Part shown: piece after piece, positions 18,759-26,676 of the stretch
How positions within the stretch are numbered: position 1 is the stretch's first letter
How the letters are laid out: the number at the start of each line of letters is the position of its first letter
Source of the DNA: Methylosinus sp. C49
Lineage (GTDB): Bacteria > Pseudomonadota > Alphaproteobacteria > Rhizobiales > Beijerinckiaceae
Length of the DNA stretch: 64,000 bases
Reading direction: 5' to 3'
Assembly: GCF_009936375.1 (NCBI RefSeq)
Contig: NZ_AP022332.1
Span: 682,001-746,000, forward strand
Made by a program: the position numbers and the translations under genes
Notes under the pieces: generated by a model
Told to the model about the DNA's origin: nothing
The model's input: only the letters and a program-made list of their open reading frames with translations
Databases searched by the model: none

Positions 18759-19256
18759 ATGCTCGAAGCACTCCGCGCTTTTCTCGATGAGGTCGCCGCG
18801 CCGGCGCGCCCGCGTCCGCTGGAGGCGTCCGATTATCGGCTCGCCGCGGTCGCGCTTCTGGTGCATCTCGCCTCCATAGACGGGGAATTCGACGCCGGCG
18901 AGCGCGCGCTGCTACAAAAGATCGTCGAGACGCGTTTCGGCCTGGACCACGCCGCCGCCCGCGCGCTGATCGAGGCGGCGGCGGAGAGCGAGCGTGACGC
19001 CGTCGATCTCTATCGTTTCACCCAGGTGCTGAAGCGCAAGCTCGACGAAGAGGGTCGGCGCGTCGTCATCGGCATGTTGTGGGAGATGGCCTATGCCGAT
19101 GGCGAGGTCCATGAATTCGAGGAAAATGTGATTTGGCGCGTCGCCGAGCTGCTCGGCGTCTCCACGCGCGATCGCGTCGCGCTCCGCCAAGAAGCGAAAG
19201 ACATTGCTGCGAAGGACGCGGACAAGCCGGTTCCGCCCGGCCCCTGGGGAGGCTGA
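18759..19256 (+). CDS. TerB-family protein
   Basis: A 165-residue, mostly helical protein with two acidic loops, LASIDGEFDAGERALLQKIV and YADGEVHEFEENVIW, which form the two-site metal-binding signature of the TerB/DjlA-type domain. TerB proteins have been linked to tellurite resistance and to envelope-stress complexes, but no other ter gene is nearby, so the general name is safer. AAGG precedes ATG 18759. The downstream SDR gene follows after four bases, and the pair is presumably cotranscribed. Confidence 0.8.
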   Translation: MLEALRAFLDEVAAPARPRPLEASDYRLAAVALLVHLASIDGEFDAGERALLQKIVETRFGLDHAAARALIEAAAESERDAVDLYRFTQVLKRKLDEEGRRVVIGMLWEMAYADGEVHEFEENVIWRVAELLGVSTRDRVALRQEAKDIAAKDADKPVPPGPWGG

Positions 19257-19260
19257 AGAC

Positions 19261-20052
19261 ATGAGCGCCGCGACCACCGCCATCGTCACCGGAGCCTCGG
19301 ACGGCATCGGCCTGGAGCTGGCCAAGCTCTTCGCTCGCAAGGGCCATCACGTCACTCTGGTCGCCCGCCGCCGCGATCGGCTGGAGGCTTTGGCCGGCGA
19401 GATCGAGGCGGCCGGCGCGCCGGAGCGGCCGCTGGTCGTCGATCTCGACCTCTGCGAGACGGGCGCCTGCGAGAGCCTGGCCGAAACTCTGAGCGCGGCC
19501 GGGCGCAAGCCCGAGATTCTCGTCAACAACGCCGGCTTCGGCCTCGTCGGCCGGGTCGCCGAGCTGGACGCCGCCGAGCAATTGGCGATCGTCGATCTCA
19601 ATATACGCGTGCTGACGGCGCTGACGCTTCGCTTCCTGCCCTCGGTCATAGAGACGCGCGGCGGGATATTGAATGTCGCCTCCGTCGCCTCCTTCATGCC
19701 GGGGCCGGGCTTCGCCGTCTATTACGCCAGCAAGGCCTATGTCCGCTCCTTCAGCGAGGCTCTGGCCGAGGAGCTGAAGCCGCATGGCGTGCGCGTCACC
19801 GCGCTCTGCCCCGGTCCGGTGCAGACGGGTTTCCAGGCCCGCGCCGGATTCGATTACAAAGGCGAGATGAAAGCGGTGAGGCCTGCGCTATTGCCGGCCG
19901 AGGAGGTCGCACGGCAGGGCTATGATGCGCTGTTCTCCGGTCGCCGCGTGGTGGTGCCGGGGCTGGTGAACAAATTCTTCGTCGCGGCGGGACGCGCGGC
20001 GCCGCGCGCGATTCTGCTGCCGCTGCTGGCCAAGGCGCAGCAGGCGCGCTGA
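19261..20052 (+). CDS. Short-chain dehydrogenase/reductase
   Basis: A 263-residue Rossmann enzyme. TGASDGIGLELAK is the cofactor loop, NNAGFG the structural NNAG motif, and YYASKAYVRSF holds the catalytic Tyr and Lys. The basic segment LVARRRDRLEAL after the second strand favours NADP(H). It resembles the DltE/YqjQ-like classical SDR group, whose substrates are mostly unknown. Start ATG 19261 lies four bases after the TerB-like gene. The gene converges on rpmF with a strong hairpin between them. Confidence 0.87.
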   Translation: MSAATTAIVTGASDGIGLELAKLFARKGHHVTLVARRRDRLEALAGEIEAAGAPERPLVVDLDLCETGACESLAETLSAAGRKPEILVNNAGFGLVGRVAELDAAEQLAIVDLNIRVLTALTLRFLPSVIETRGGILNVASVASFMPGPGFAVYYASKAYVRSFSEALAEELKPHGVRVTALCPGPVQTGFQARAGFDYKGEMKAVRPALLPAEEVARQGYDALFSGRRVVVPGLVNKFFVAAGRAAPRAILLPLLAKAQQAR

Positions 20053-20071
20053 TCGTCATCGCTGAAACGCC

Positions 20072-20106
20072 GCGAGCCCGACGGCGCTCTCGCGCGTCGG
20101 GCTCGC
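20072..20106. terminator. Hairpin between convergent SDR and rpmF
   Basis: Perfect 11-base arms (GCGAGCCCGAC at 20072-20082 and GTCGGGCTCGC at 20096-20106) with additional GCGC/GCGC pairing within the loop. Both neighbouring genes end into it, so it can serve both directions. There is no good T-run on either side, so its strength as an intrinsic terminator is inferred from position and stability only. Confidence 0.5.
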
Positions 20107-20127
20107 AAATTCGCGCGGCTGAAAAGA

Positions 20128-20316
20128 TCAGGCTTCCTGAGCCTTGACCTTCAGCACCTGCCGGCCGCGATAAATGCCGGTCTTGAGGTCGATGTGATGC
20201 GGACGGCGCAGCTCGCCCGAATCCTTGTCCTCGACATAGGTCGGCGCTTTGATCGCGTCGGCGGAGCGGCGGAACCCGCGCTTCATCGGGGAGGTTTTTC
20301 GCTTCGGAACGGCCAT
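20128..20316 (-). CDS. rpmF: 50S ribosomal protein L32
   Basis: A 62-residue basic protein beginning [20 protein letters not shown], which is the L32 N-terminus in alphaproteobacteria. The four zinc-binding cysteines found in some L32 forms are absent, as expected in this group. A GGAGATCG ribosome site is located just before ATG 20316. In many bacteria rpmF is followed by plsX and fabH; here the gene stands alone and faces the SDR gene, so that link is broken. Confidence 0.96.
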   Translation of the reverse strand: MAVPKRKTSPMKRGFRRSADAIKAPTYVEDKDSGELRRPHHIDLKTGIYRGRQVLKVKAQEA

Positions 20317-20435
20317 TTGTCTCGATCTCCAACTCCCCGCATCGGGGGCGGGGTGAAAACTCGTGCGGGGCGCATACACCAAATTCGCACGCGTGGCTAG
20401 CCTGGACCGGACTCTGAAAGGGCGACCGAATCGGG

Positions 20436-20465
20436 TTGACACCTTCCACGACGTTGGAAAAATCT
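20436..20465 (+). promoter_or_regulatory. Possible promoter with inverted repeat for the 20516 gene
   Basis: TTGACA at 20436-20441 is a perfect -35 box. Seventeen to eighteen bases later is AAAATC/AAATCT, a weak -10. Between them is the inverted repeat TTCCA (20444-20448) / TGGAA (20455-20459), placed where a repressor could block polymerase. The start codon at 20516 is about 50 bases downstream. No regulator gene is adjacent, so the binding protein is unknown. Confidence 0.35.
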
Positions 20466-20515
20466 CTGCTCGTCGACCCGATGCGGAGGGACGATTTAAT
20501 CGAAAAGGATTGCGG

Positions 20516-20986
20516 ATGCGAAAATTGATCGGTCTCGTTTCAGCCCTTTTCGTATCCGACGCGACCGTCGCGCTCGCTGCGGAGTGGCCTGCGAAGCAAA
20601 TTTCCACCAGACTCGGCATGGTCACGTTCGAGGCGCAGCGTATCATTCCGAGGGCGTTCGACGATCATCCGGTTTTGAGATTGCTGATCGGCAAGAAAAA
20701 ATTTGATTTCGACTCGGAGACGAACGTCGTCTATCTCCCAGCAGACGCAAAAATTGCGACAAAGCTCAACATGTCGCCTTTTGCGAAGGAGCCGATCGAA
20801 AGCTATCGGCAGGGCATTGCCGAAATACTGTCACAGATCGAAAGCGCGGCGGTTTTCCGTGAGGCGCTGAAGGGAGACGGCGCCGCGCTCGACAAGGTCG
20901 CCGCGGCTTTCGACGCACTCCGATCGGCCATGCGTGAAGCGTTGCCGCGCGGCGAGCTTCTGGCCGGCTATCCCGACCCCGACTAA
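20516..20986 (+). CDS. Exported protein resembling an AHH-type nuclease without catalytic His
   Basis: A 156-residue protein with a signal peptide (residues 1-22, cut near LAAEW). The remainder matches the spacing of the AHH/LHH endonuclease VII-fold domain: [15 protein letters not shown] at 38-52, a [14 protein letters not shown] strand-loop at 62-75, and [11 protein letters not shown] near 95-105. In active AHH domains the first block reads with two histidines before the IP and a further His near the final Tyr; here QR stands at 41-42 and only His51 remains in the entire protein. I therefore infer a nuclease-like fold without nuclease activity. The match was made by eye, so the family call is tentative. 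Confidence 0.55.
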   Translation: MRKLIGLVSALFVSDATVALAAEWPAKQISTRLGMVTFEAQRIIPRAFDDHPVLRLLIGKKKFDFDSETNVVYLPADAKIATKLNMSPFAKEPIESYRQGIAEILSQIESAAVFREALKGDGAALDKVAAAFDALRSAMREALPRGELLAGYPDPD

Positions 20987-21033
20987 TCCGCCGAGCGCCT
21001 TCGGCGTTTGTCTCCCTCGCCCCCGCCGCCCCG

Positions 21034-21062
21034 CTTGATCGTGTCGAGCTTCGGCTCCATAT
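21034..21062 (+). promoter_or_regulatory. RpoH-like heat-shock promoter for hsp20
   Basis: CTTGAT at 21034-21039 and CTCCATAT at 21055-21062 are separated by 15 bases. This fits the heat-shock sigma factor pattern (CTTGAA, then a C-rich CCCCATNT box). The Hsp20 gene begins at 21131, about 60 bases after the expected transcript start. The match is by eye and unverified. Confidence 0.5.
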
Positions 21063-21130
21063 ACGGCCCCGAGGCGCCGACGCCGGGCCTCGCAGATTCT
21101 TCGCAAGAGAAGCGCCGCGAGGGCTTCGTT

Positions 21131-21571
21131 ATGGCACGACTGCCGACGCTGAATTCCCCCTTCCTCCTGGGGTTCGACGAGATTGAACGCGCGCTGGATC
21201 GCGTCACACGCTCGGGCTCCGATGGTTATCCGCCCTATAATATCGAGAGGCTGCCGGGCGCCGATTCCTGCCCCGATCGGCTGCGGCTGACGCTGGCGGT
21301 CGCCGGCTTCACGCGCGAGCAGCTGGAGATTTCGCTCGAGGAGAGCCAGCTCGTCATTCGCGGCAAGCAGGTGGACGATCGTGAGCGCCAGTTCCTGCAT
21401 CGCGGCATCGCCGCGCGGCAGTTTCAGCGCGCCTTTCTGTTGGCCGAGGGGATGCAGGTGCTGGGCGCCGATCTCATCAATGGGCTCTTGTCCATCGATC
21501 TGGTGCGGCCGGAGCCGGAGCGCGTCATTCGCAAGATCGACATAGCGACGCCGGAGGAGCCGGCCAAATGA
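21131..21571 (+). CDS. Small heat-shock protein, Hsp20 family
   Basis: A 146-residue alpha-crystallin-type chaperone that holds unfolding proteins during heat or other stress. It begins like rhizobial class A Hsps (LGFDEIERALDRV, then YPPYNIER), and carries the alpha-crystallin core: LTLAVAGFTREQLEI, ESQLVIRGKQ, FLHRGIAARQFQRAF and NGLLSIDL with the conserved I-x-I/V tail following. ATG 21131 follows a likely RpoH-type promoter. An intrinsic terminator follows directly after the stop. Confidence 0.93.
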   Translation: MARLPTLNSPFLLGFDEIERALDRVTRSGSDGYPPYNIERLPGADSCPDRLRLTLAVAGFTREQLEISLEESQLVIRGKQVDDRERQFLHRGIAARQFQRAFLLAEGMQVLGADLINGLLSIDLVRPEPERVIRKIDIATPEEPAK

Positions 21572-21574
21572 AAA

Positions 21575-21594
21575 GGGGCGCCTCGCGGCGCCCC
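21575..21594 (+). terminator. Intrinsic terminator of hsp20
   Basis: Perfect eight-base arms GGGGCGCC / GGCGCCCC around a TCGC loop, starting four bases after the hsp20 stop, preceded by AAAA and followed by TTCGTCTTC. The short T-rich tail supports termination on the plus strand; with the leading A-run it may also act on the convergent glycosyltransferase gene. Confidence 0.75.
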
Positions 21595-21638
21595 TTCGTC
21601 TTCGCAGGTCTTTTCGAGAGAGACCTCGGGGGGATGGC

Positions 21639-22775
21639 TCAGCCGGTCGTCTGCTCTTCCTGCTCGCGGACGGTCATGGCGTTGCCGTGCCAGACGAAAT
21701 CGTCGAAGAGGCAGGCGTCCACGAACATCACCGGTAGCAGAATGTCGCGCGTCAGCAGCGCCAGCGGGGTCAGCCGGGAGAGCCGCCAGCCGGCGATGCG
21801 GGCGAGGAGGCATTCCGCGCCATAGAGCGCGGCGAGGATCGCGCCGGCGGTCAGCGCCACATTGGCGTCGAGCAGATGCGCTGCATAGGCGCCGGTGATG
21901 ACCGGCATGAAGCTGCCATTCATGAATTCCGGCGCGAAATAGGCGGGGAAGGTGACGCGGCGCAGACGCGCCCAGCGCACATGGCGGGAGTAGACCTCAT
22001 GCGCCGTGCGATGGCCGAGCGGCTGCTCGAAGGGCATGTCCACGAGCCGCACCTTCATCTTTTGCGCGCGGATGATCTTGGTGGAGGCGGCGTCCTCGGC
22101 GATCTCGGCGCCCAGGGCGCGAATGCCGCCGGCGCGCTCCAGCACCTCGCGGCGCCACATCATATTCTTGCCCTGCGCGAAGCCGATGCCGACCGCCTCC
22201 GCCCCATATTGCCAGCGCGCCTGGAAGGTGTTGAGGAAGGCGCATTCCACTTCCGCCCAAAAGCCCTTGGGGCGAGAGCCGATCGGCATGGAGATGGAGA
22301 GCGCCGTGTCGTCGCGGAAGGCGGCGAGCATGGTCTGAACATAGTCCGGCGGCAGCAGGGCGTTGGAGTCGGCGAGCACGACCCAGGAATGGCGGGCGGC
22401 GTCCCAGCCCTTCACGCAATTGTTGAGCTTGGGATTGACGCTCACATAATCGTCGCCGACCAGCAGCCGGGCGGAGATATGGGGATGCGCGGCGATGAGC
22501 CGCTCGACCAGCGGAATCACCGGATCATTGGCGCATTGCACGCAGAACAGCGCCTCATAGCTCGGATAGTCGAGCGCGAAGGTGGAGCCGATCGTCTCCT
22601 CGCTGAAGGTCTCGAGCCCGCGCAGCGGCCGCACGATGCTCACCGGCGGCGCATGGGCGGGAACGCGCAAATTGCGGGGGCGCGCTTTGCAGCGGAAGGC
22701 GGCGATGGCGATGCTGGCGAGGTTGAGCGAGAGCAGCGTCGCGCAGAAGGCGGCGCACACATAGGCCATGATCAT
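21639..22775 (-). CDS. Membrane glycosyltransferase, GT21 (ceramide glucosyltransferase-like)
   Basis: A 378-residue membrane enzyme. An N-terminal helix (residues about 4-27) is followed by a GT-A domain with [26 protein letters not shown] and [12 protein letters not shown] (the D-x-D-type region), and by [11 protein letters not shown], which matches the Q/RxxRW product-site motif of processive-type and GT21 enzymes. At least two membrane segments follow. GT21 proteins move glucose to a lipid such as ceramide; in bacteria related enzymes also act on hopanoid or other lipids. It is the sole lipid-sugar gene here, so the acceptor is unknown. Confidence 0.8.
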   Translation of the reverse strand: MIMAYVCAAFCATLLSLNLASIAIAAFRCKARPRNLRVPAHAPPVSIVRPLRGLETFSEETIGSTFALDYPSYEALFCVQCANDPVIPLVERLIAAHPHISARLLVGDDYVSVNPKLNNCVKGWDAARHSWVVLADSNALLPPDYVQTMLAAFRDDTALSISMPIGSRPKGFWAEVECAFLNTFQARWQYGAEAVGIGFAQGKNMMWRREVLERAGGIRALGAEIAEDAASTKIIRAQKMKVRLVDMPFEQPLGHRTAHEVYSRHVRWARLRRVTFPAYFAPEFMNGSFMPVITGAYAAHLLDANVALTAGAILAALYGAECLLARIAGWRLSRLTPLALLTRDILLPVMFVDACLFDDFVWHGNAMTVREQEEQTTG

Positions 22776-22981
22776 GCGTGTTCCCTGCCTGTCACTTTCG
22801 GGATTCGAGACGGGCGGCGGCCTGCGCCTGCGCCAGCGGGCGGCGACGGCCGCGCAGCCCCGGAGCGGGCCAGACCGATATTCCGCCTGACAAGGAGCTC
22901 AGCTCTTGGCAAAAGGGGGGCGGCGCGAGAATCTTGTCGCGTCGCGCGGCCCTCGCACTCTCCTCCTGCCGAAGTTTGCTC

Positions 22982-24328
22982 ATGACCACTCCGATCGTTC
23001 GCTTCGCGCCCTCGCCGACCGGCCGCATCCATATCGGCAATGCGCGTCCGGCCCTGCTGAACTACTTGTACGCCCTCTCCCACCATGGAAGATTCGTGCT
23101 GCGATTCGATGACACCGATTTGGCCCGCTCGAGCGAGGAGTTCGCGCAGGCGATCGAGATCGATCTCGCCTGGCTCGGCGTGCGCCCGGATGTGGTGGTG
23201 CGGCAGTCGCAGCGCGTCGCGCATTACGATGCCGCGGCGGCGCGCCTCGAGGCGGCGGGCCTGCTCTATCCCTGCTACGAGACGCCGGAGGAATTGGAGA
23301 AGCGCCGCAAATTGCAGCAGGCGCGCGGGCTGCCGCCCGTCTATGACCGCGCCGCGCTGAAGCTTTCGGTCGAGGAGCGCGCGCGGCTGGCGGCGGAGGG
23401 ACGCAAGCCGCATTGGCGTTTCAAGCTGCCGGCGGGCGTCGTGGAATGGCGCGATCTCGTTCGCGGCGATTGCGCGATCGACTGCGCCACTCTGTCCGAT
23501 CCGGTGCTGCTGCGCGAGGACGGCAGCTTTCTCTACACGCTCCCTTCCGTGGTGGACGACATAGAGCTCGGCATTACCCATGTGATTCGCGGCGAGGATC
23601 ATGTGACCAATACGGCGGTGCAGATTCGCCTGTTCCAGGCGCTGGCGCCGGGACATGCGCATCCTGTTTTCGCGCATCACAATCTTCTCGTCGGCGGCGC
23701 GGGCGAGGCGCTCTCCAAGCGCACCGGCTCGCTCGCCATCGCCTCGCTGCGCGAGGAGGGTTATGAGGCGCTCGCCGTGGCGGCGCTGGCGGTGCTCACC
23801 GGCTCGTCGGACAGCGTCCATGCGGTGCGCTCGCTCGGCGATCTCGCGCATTCTTTCGATCTCGCGCATCTTTCGCGCAACGCTGCGCGTTTCGATCCCG
23901 CCGACCTCGGTCCGCTCACCCATCGCACTCTGGCGATATCGGAATATGACGACGTTCGCGAGCGCCTGGAGGCGCATGACATCGTCGGCTTCAAGGCCGA
24001 GCCGTTCTGGCGCGCGGTGCGGGGGAATTTGACGCGCTTCGCCGATGTGCTGGAGTGGTGGCGCGTCGTCGAGGGCGAGATCGAGCCGATCCGCGAGGAT
24101 GCGGAGTTTTTGGCGCAGGCGCAGGCGCTGCTGCCCGCCGAGCCTTGGGACGAAACCACATGGTCGGCCTGGACCAGCGCCGTGAAGGCGGGCACCGGCC
24201 GCAAGGGCAAGGCGCTGTTTCATCCATTGCGCGTCGCGCTGACCGGCGCGGAGACTGGGCCGGAACTATCGCTGCTGCTGCCGCTGATCGGCCATGCGCG
24301 GGCGGTGGCGAGGCTCTCGGGGGCGTGA
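22982..24328 (+). CDS. gltX: Glutamyl-tRNA synthetase
   Basis: A 448-residue class I tRNA synthetase. It has the HIGH-type motif in [18 protein letters not shown], the catalytic neighbour [33 protein letters not shown], and the KMSKS-type loop ALSKRTGS. The C-terminal anticodon-binding domain is full length, which separates it from the short GluQ-RS enzymes. Alphaproteobacteria often have two GltX forms, one charging tRNA-Gln for amidation; which one this is cannot be decided from sequence alone by eye. Confidence 0.93.
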   Translation: MTTPIVRFAPSPTGRIHIGNARPALLNYLYALSHHGRFVLRFDDTDLARSSEEFAQAIEIDLAWLGVRPDVVVRQSQRVAHYDAAAARLEAAGLLYPCYETPEELEKRRKLQQARGLPPVYDRAALKLSVEERARLAAEGRKPHWRFKLPAGVVEWRDLVRGDCAIDCATLSDPVLLREDGSFLYTLPSVVDDIELGITHVIRGEDHVTNTAVQIRLFQALAPGHAHPVFAHHNLLVGGAGEALSKRTGSLAIASLREEGYEALAVAALAVLTGSSDSVHAVRSLGDLAHSFDLAHLSRNAARFDPADLGPLTHRTLAISEYDDVRERLEAHDIVGFKAEPFWRAVRGNLTRFADVLEWWRVVEGEIEPIREDAEFLAQAQALLPAEPWDETTWSAWTSAVKAGTGRKGKALFHPLRVALTGAETGPELSLLLPLIGHARAVARLSGA

Positions 24329-24341
24329 GGGCGCGCGCCCC

Positions 24342-24683
24342 TCAGAAGCACCGCACCTGCGCTTCCGCCTGTGCCCGACGCAACTCCTCGAGCGCCTCCT
24401 TGGCGAGGCGCGAGTTTCGGAACAGCGAGCCGATCTGCCCCGCCTGCTGATCCATGCTGGCGACCGTCTCGGCCGAGACATAGCGCTCATAGGGCAATAT
24501 GGAGGCGACGATGTCGATGGAGCAGGAGCACTGCTCCAGCGCCTGCCGCGAATCGCCATTGGCCTTCATGCAGCCGAACACATAATCCGCCCGCGCAGAG
24601 GTCGGATAATCATTGAGATCGGCGGCGCGCGCGGGAATGGTGGCGGCGAGGGCGAAGAGGCAAGCGGCGGCGGGGCGGAGCAT
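24342..24683 (-). CDS. Exported Cys-containing protein of unknown function
   Basis: A 113-residue protein not recognised as a named family. A signal peptide (residues 1-20, ends near IPARAADL) is followed by a helical mature part with four cysteines: VFGCMKANG, EQCSCSID and the final RCF. This even number and the export signal suggest two disulfide bonds in the periplasm. ATG 24683 is the only start that leaves a good signal peptide; the frame upstream runs antisense to trpF. It converges on gltX with a 13-base gap. Confidence 0.7.
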   Translation of the reverse strand: MLRPAAACLFALAATIPARAADLNDYPTSARADYVFGCMKANGDSRQALEQCSCSIDIVASILPYERYVSAETVASMDQQAGQIGSLFRNSRLAKEALEELRRAQAEAQVRCF

Positions 24684-24760
24684 AGGGTCGATCCTGCGAG
24701 AGGCGAATGACCTTCTTGGCCTAGCGCAGGGAGGCGACAGCTCGCAAGCGCGATCGCGCG

Positions 24761-25423
24761 TCAGCTCTCGTCCGCCGCGCGTACAGCGCGCATGAATTCG
24801 CTCAGCGCCGTGTGGTCGAGCGCGCCATTCCGTCGCACCCCGGAACACACGTCGACGCCGAAAGGCCGGACGCGCCGGATCGCCTCGCCGACATTGGCGG
24901 CGTCGAGGCCGCCGGCGAGGAAGACCGGCCGTGGGCTCGCCGCGACGAAAGCCGCGCTGATCGACCAATCGTGAGTGCGGCCGGTGCCGCCGAGCTCCGG
25001 CGTGGCGGCGCCGGGGCGACCCGAATCGAGCAGAAAGGCATGAACGAAGGGGCTGTAGGCCGGAATGAGATCCAGCGCGCGCGGTCCTTCTACATGAATC
25101 ACCTGCACGCGCCTTATGTGGGGCCGAAGCCTCGCCAGTTCCGCGGCGTCGCCGGCGGCGATGTGAGAGACGATCTGCACCGTCGTGGGCCTGGTGCGAT
25201 CGATATGGGCGGCGATCGATGCGGCGCTCGTTTCGCTGGTGAGGAGAAAGGTCGAGATCGCCGGCGGAGCGGCGGCGGCGATATCGGCGATCAGCTCGTC
25301 GGCGATAGGGCCGGGTCCCGAGGGCATGGCCGCGACGAGCCCGAGCGCATCCGCTCCCGCGCCGATCGCCAATTCGGCTTCGCACGGCGATCCGATGCAG
25401 CAGATTTTAACTCTGGTTCTCAT
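24761..25423 (-). CDS. Phosphoribosylanthranilate isomerase-family protein (TrpF)
   Basis: A 220-residue TIM-barrel protein. It starts VKICCIGSPCEAELAIGAGA, where TrpF has VKICG-L-T, and ends with PVFLAGGLDAANVGEAIRRV and FGVDVCSGV, the phosphate-binding loops of TrpF. This supports the isomerase of tryptophan synthesis or a paralogue. The catalytic cysteine region (ICC) is retained; the catalytic Asp side is in the less conserved middle. trpB and trpA are not adjacent, and the first loop (GS-P instead of LT-R) is unusual, so a TrpF paralogue with another role is possible. Confidence 0.75.
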   Translation of the reverse strand: MRTRVKICCIGSPCEAELAIGAGADALGLVAAMPSGPGPIADELIADIAAAAPPAISTFLLTSETSAASIAAHIDRTRPTTVQIVSHIAAGDAAELARLRPHIRRVQVIHVEGPRALDLIPAYSPFVHAFLLDSGRPGAATPELGGTGRTHDWSISAAFVAASPRPVFLAGGLDAANVGEAIRRVRPFGVDVCSGVRRNGALDHTALSEFMRAVRAADES

Positions 25424-25494
25424 CTTCCTTCCCGCGGCCTCGCCCGATCATGCGGCGCCGGAAGCGGTCCGTCACGACCCCGTCTAGACGACGC

Positions 25495-25523
25495 TTGACA
25501 AAAATAATTAGGACTCCTAATAA
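25495..25523 (+). promoter_or_regulatory. Promoter with palindromic operator for the MarR gene
   Basis: TTGACA (25495-25500) and TAATAA (25518-25523) are 17 bases apart, an ideal sigma-70 promoter. A perfect palindrome ATTAGGA-C-TCCTAAT (25507-25521) covers the spacer end and the -10 box, the right place for repression by the regulator encoded directly downstream. The expected transcript start, six or seven bases after the -10 box, falls on the ATG at 25530, so the message would have no leader. Confidence 0.75.
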
Positions 25524-25529
25524 ATGTCC

Positions 25530-26213
25530 ATGACGCTCTTCGACGCCATCACCACCCCTCTGCCGCGCCGCTTGCGCGAGGGGCTCGACCGCATCGCCGC
25601 CGCCATGCGCGCCGATGAATGGGGCGTCGCCGAGGAGACCGGGCTCACCCCCACACAATTGCATGCGCTCACCTTCATCGCCGGCCGCGGCGAGGCCGGG
25701 CTGCGCCTGCGCGCTGTGGCGGAGCATTTGGGCGTCACCCAGCCGACGGCCACCGATTCCATCGCCGCCCTCACGCGCAAGGGTCTCGTCACCAAGCTCG
25801 CCGATCCTCAGGACAAACGCGCCATCGCCATTCGCGTGACGCCGGCCGGCTGCGACGTCGTTCGCGCTATCGGCCTCGCCATGACCTCCGCCGAAAGCGC
25901 GCTGGAGACGCTGACGCCACAAGAGCAGCAGACGCTGCTCGATCTGGTCATCAAGACGATCCGCGCCTTGCAGAAGGCCGAGGCCATTCCGCCGCAGCGG
26001 CTCTGCGTCAGCTGCCGCCACTTTCGCCCGCACGCCCATGCGGACGCCGAGCTTCCGCATCATTGCGCGCTCGTCGACGCGGCTTTCGGCGGCCGTCATT
26101 TGCGCCTGGACTGCCCGGAGCACGATCCCGCGCCGCCGGCGGAGAGCGAGGAGGCTTGGAGCCTTTTCGCGCATCGCGACGCGCAGCCGGTGGGGCCGCG
26201 CGCGGGCGCCTGA
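25530..26213 (+). CDS. MarR-family regulator with Cys/His-rich C-terminal tail
   Basis: A 227-residue protein. Residues about 1-150 are a winged-helix MarR domain: LTPTQLHALTFI, LRLRAVAEHLGVTQPTATDS (recognition helix) and KLADPQDKRAIAIRVT (wing). The C-terminal 60 residues contain CVSCRHFRPHAHADAE, PHHCALVDAAFGG and LDCPEHD, four Cys and several His, which look like a zinc or iron-sulfur binding knuckle. The gene has an operator-covered promoter, suggesting self-repression. ATG 25530 is preferred over ATG 25524 because the promoter would start transcription there. The CPVC redox protein follows after 130 bases. Confidence 0.85.
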   Translation: MTLFDAITTPLPRRLREGLDRIAAAMRADEWGVAEETGLTPTQLHALTFIAGRGEAGLRLRAVAEHLGVTQPTATDSIAALTRKGLVTKLADPQDKRAIAIRVTPAGCDVVRAIGLAMTSAESALETLTPQEQQTLLDLVIKTIRALQKAEAIPPQRLCVSCRHFRPHAHADAELPHHCALVDAAFGGRHLRLDCPEHDPAPPAESEEAWSLFAHRDAQPVGPRAGA

Positions 26214-26343
26214 GATGTATCGCAAATTCTCGAGCCGCTCGGGATTCCGGCGTCGCCGATCCAAGCCCGCGGCGGGTTCGCAGCAGAATGGCGCGCCATT
26301 TCGAGAGGGCGCGCCGCAGGTAGAAGAGAGGAGGACCAAGGCC

Positions 26344-26580
26344 ATGGCGACGAAAGCGACTTTCTATCACGCCGGATGCCCCGTTTGCGCGGATGCGGAG
26401 ACCGCCTTCGCCAAAGCGCTCGACCCGCAAGTCTTCGATGTCGAGATCGTGCATCTCGGCGAGGACAAGGCGCGGCTCGGCGAGGCCGAGGCGGCCGGAG
26501 TCAAATCCGTGCCCGCCTTCGTCATCGACGGGCGCGCCTATCACATTAATTTCGGCGCCGATCTCTCCGCGCTGAAATAG
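26344..26580 (+). CDS. Small glutaredoxin/thioredoxin-like protein (CPVC)
   Basis: A 78-residue protein with the fold of a minimal thioredoxin: TKATFYHAGCPVCADAETAF carries the CPVC active site, KSVPAFVIDG gives the cis-proline loop, and a short C-terminal helix remains. Such proteins reduce disulfides or pass on redox signals. GAGGAGG lies just before ATG 26344. It lies after the MarR gene on the same strand and before a MOSC protein; the MarR regulator with its own Cys motif and this CPVC partner may form a redox-sensing pair, which is inference. Confidence 0.8.
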   Translation: MATKATFYHAGCPVCADAETAFAKALDPQVFDVEIVHLGEDKARLGEAEAAGVKSVPAFVIDGRAYHINFGADLSALK

Positions 26581-26676
26581 ACCACCGACGACCCCCCGCC
26601 GTTGTCACTTCGGCGACTCCGAACTGCCTCGCCGAGCCATGCTCGCGCGAGGCCTTTTTTCGAGCGAGCTCCGCCT

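Noticed and set aside
22982-24328. GluQ-RS (tRNA-Asp modifying enzyme) instead of gltX
   Set aside because: GluQ-RS is about 300 residues and lacks the anticodon-binding domain; this protein has 448 residues with a full C-terminal domain.
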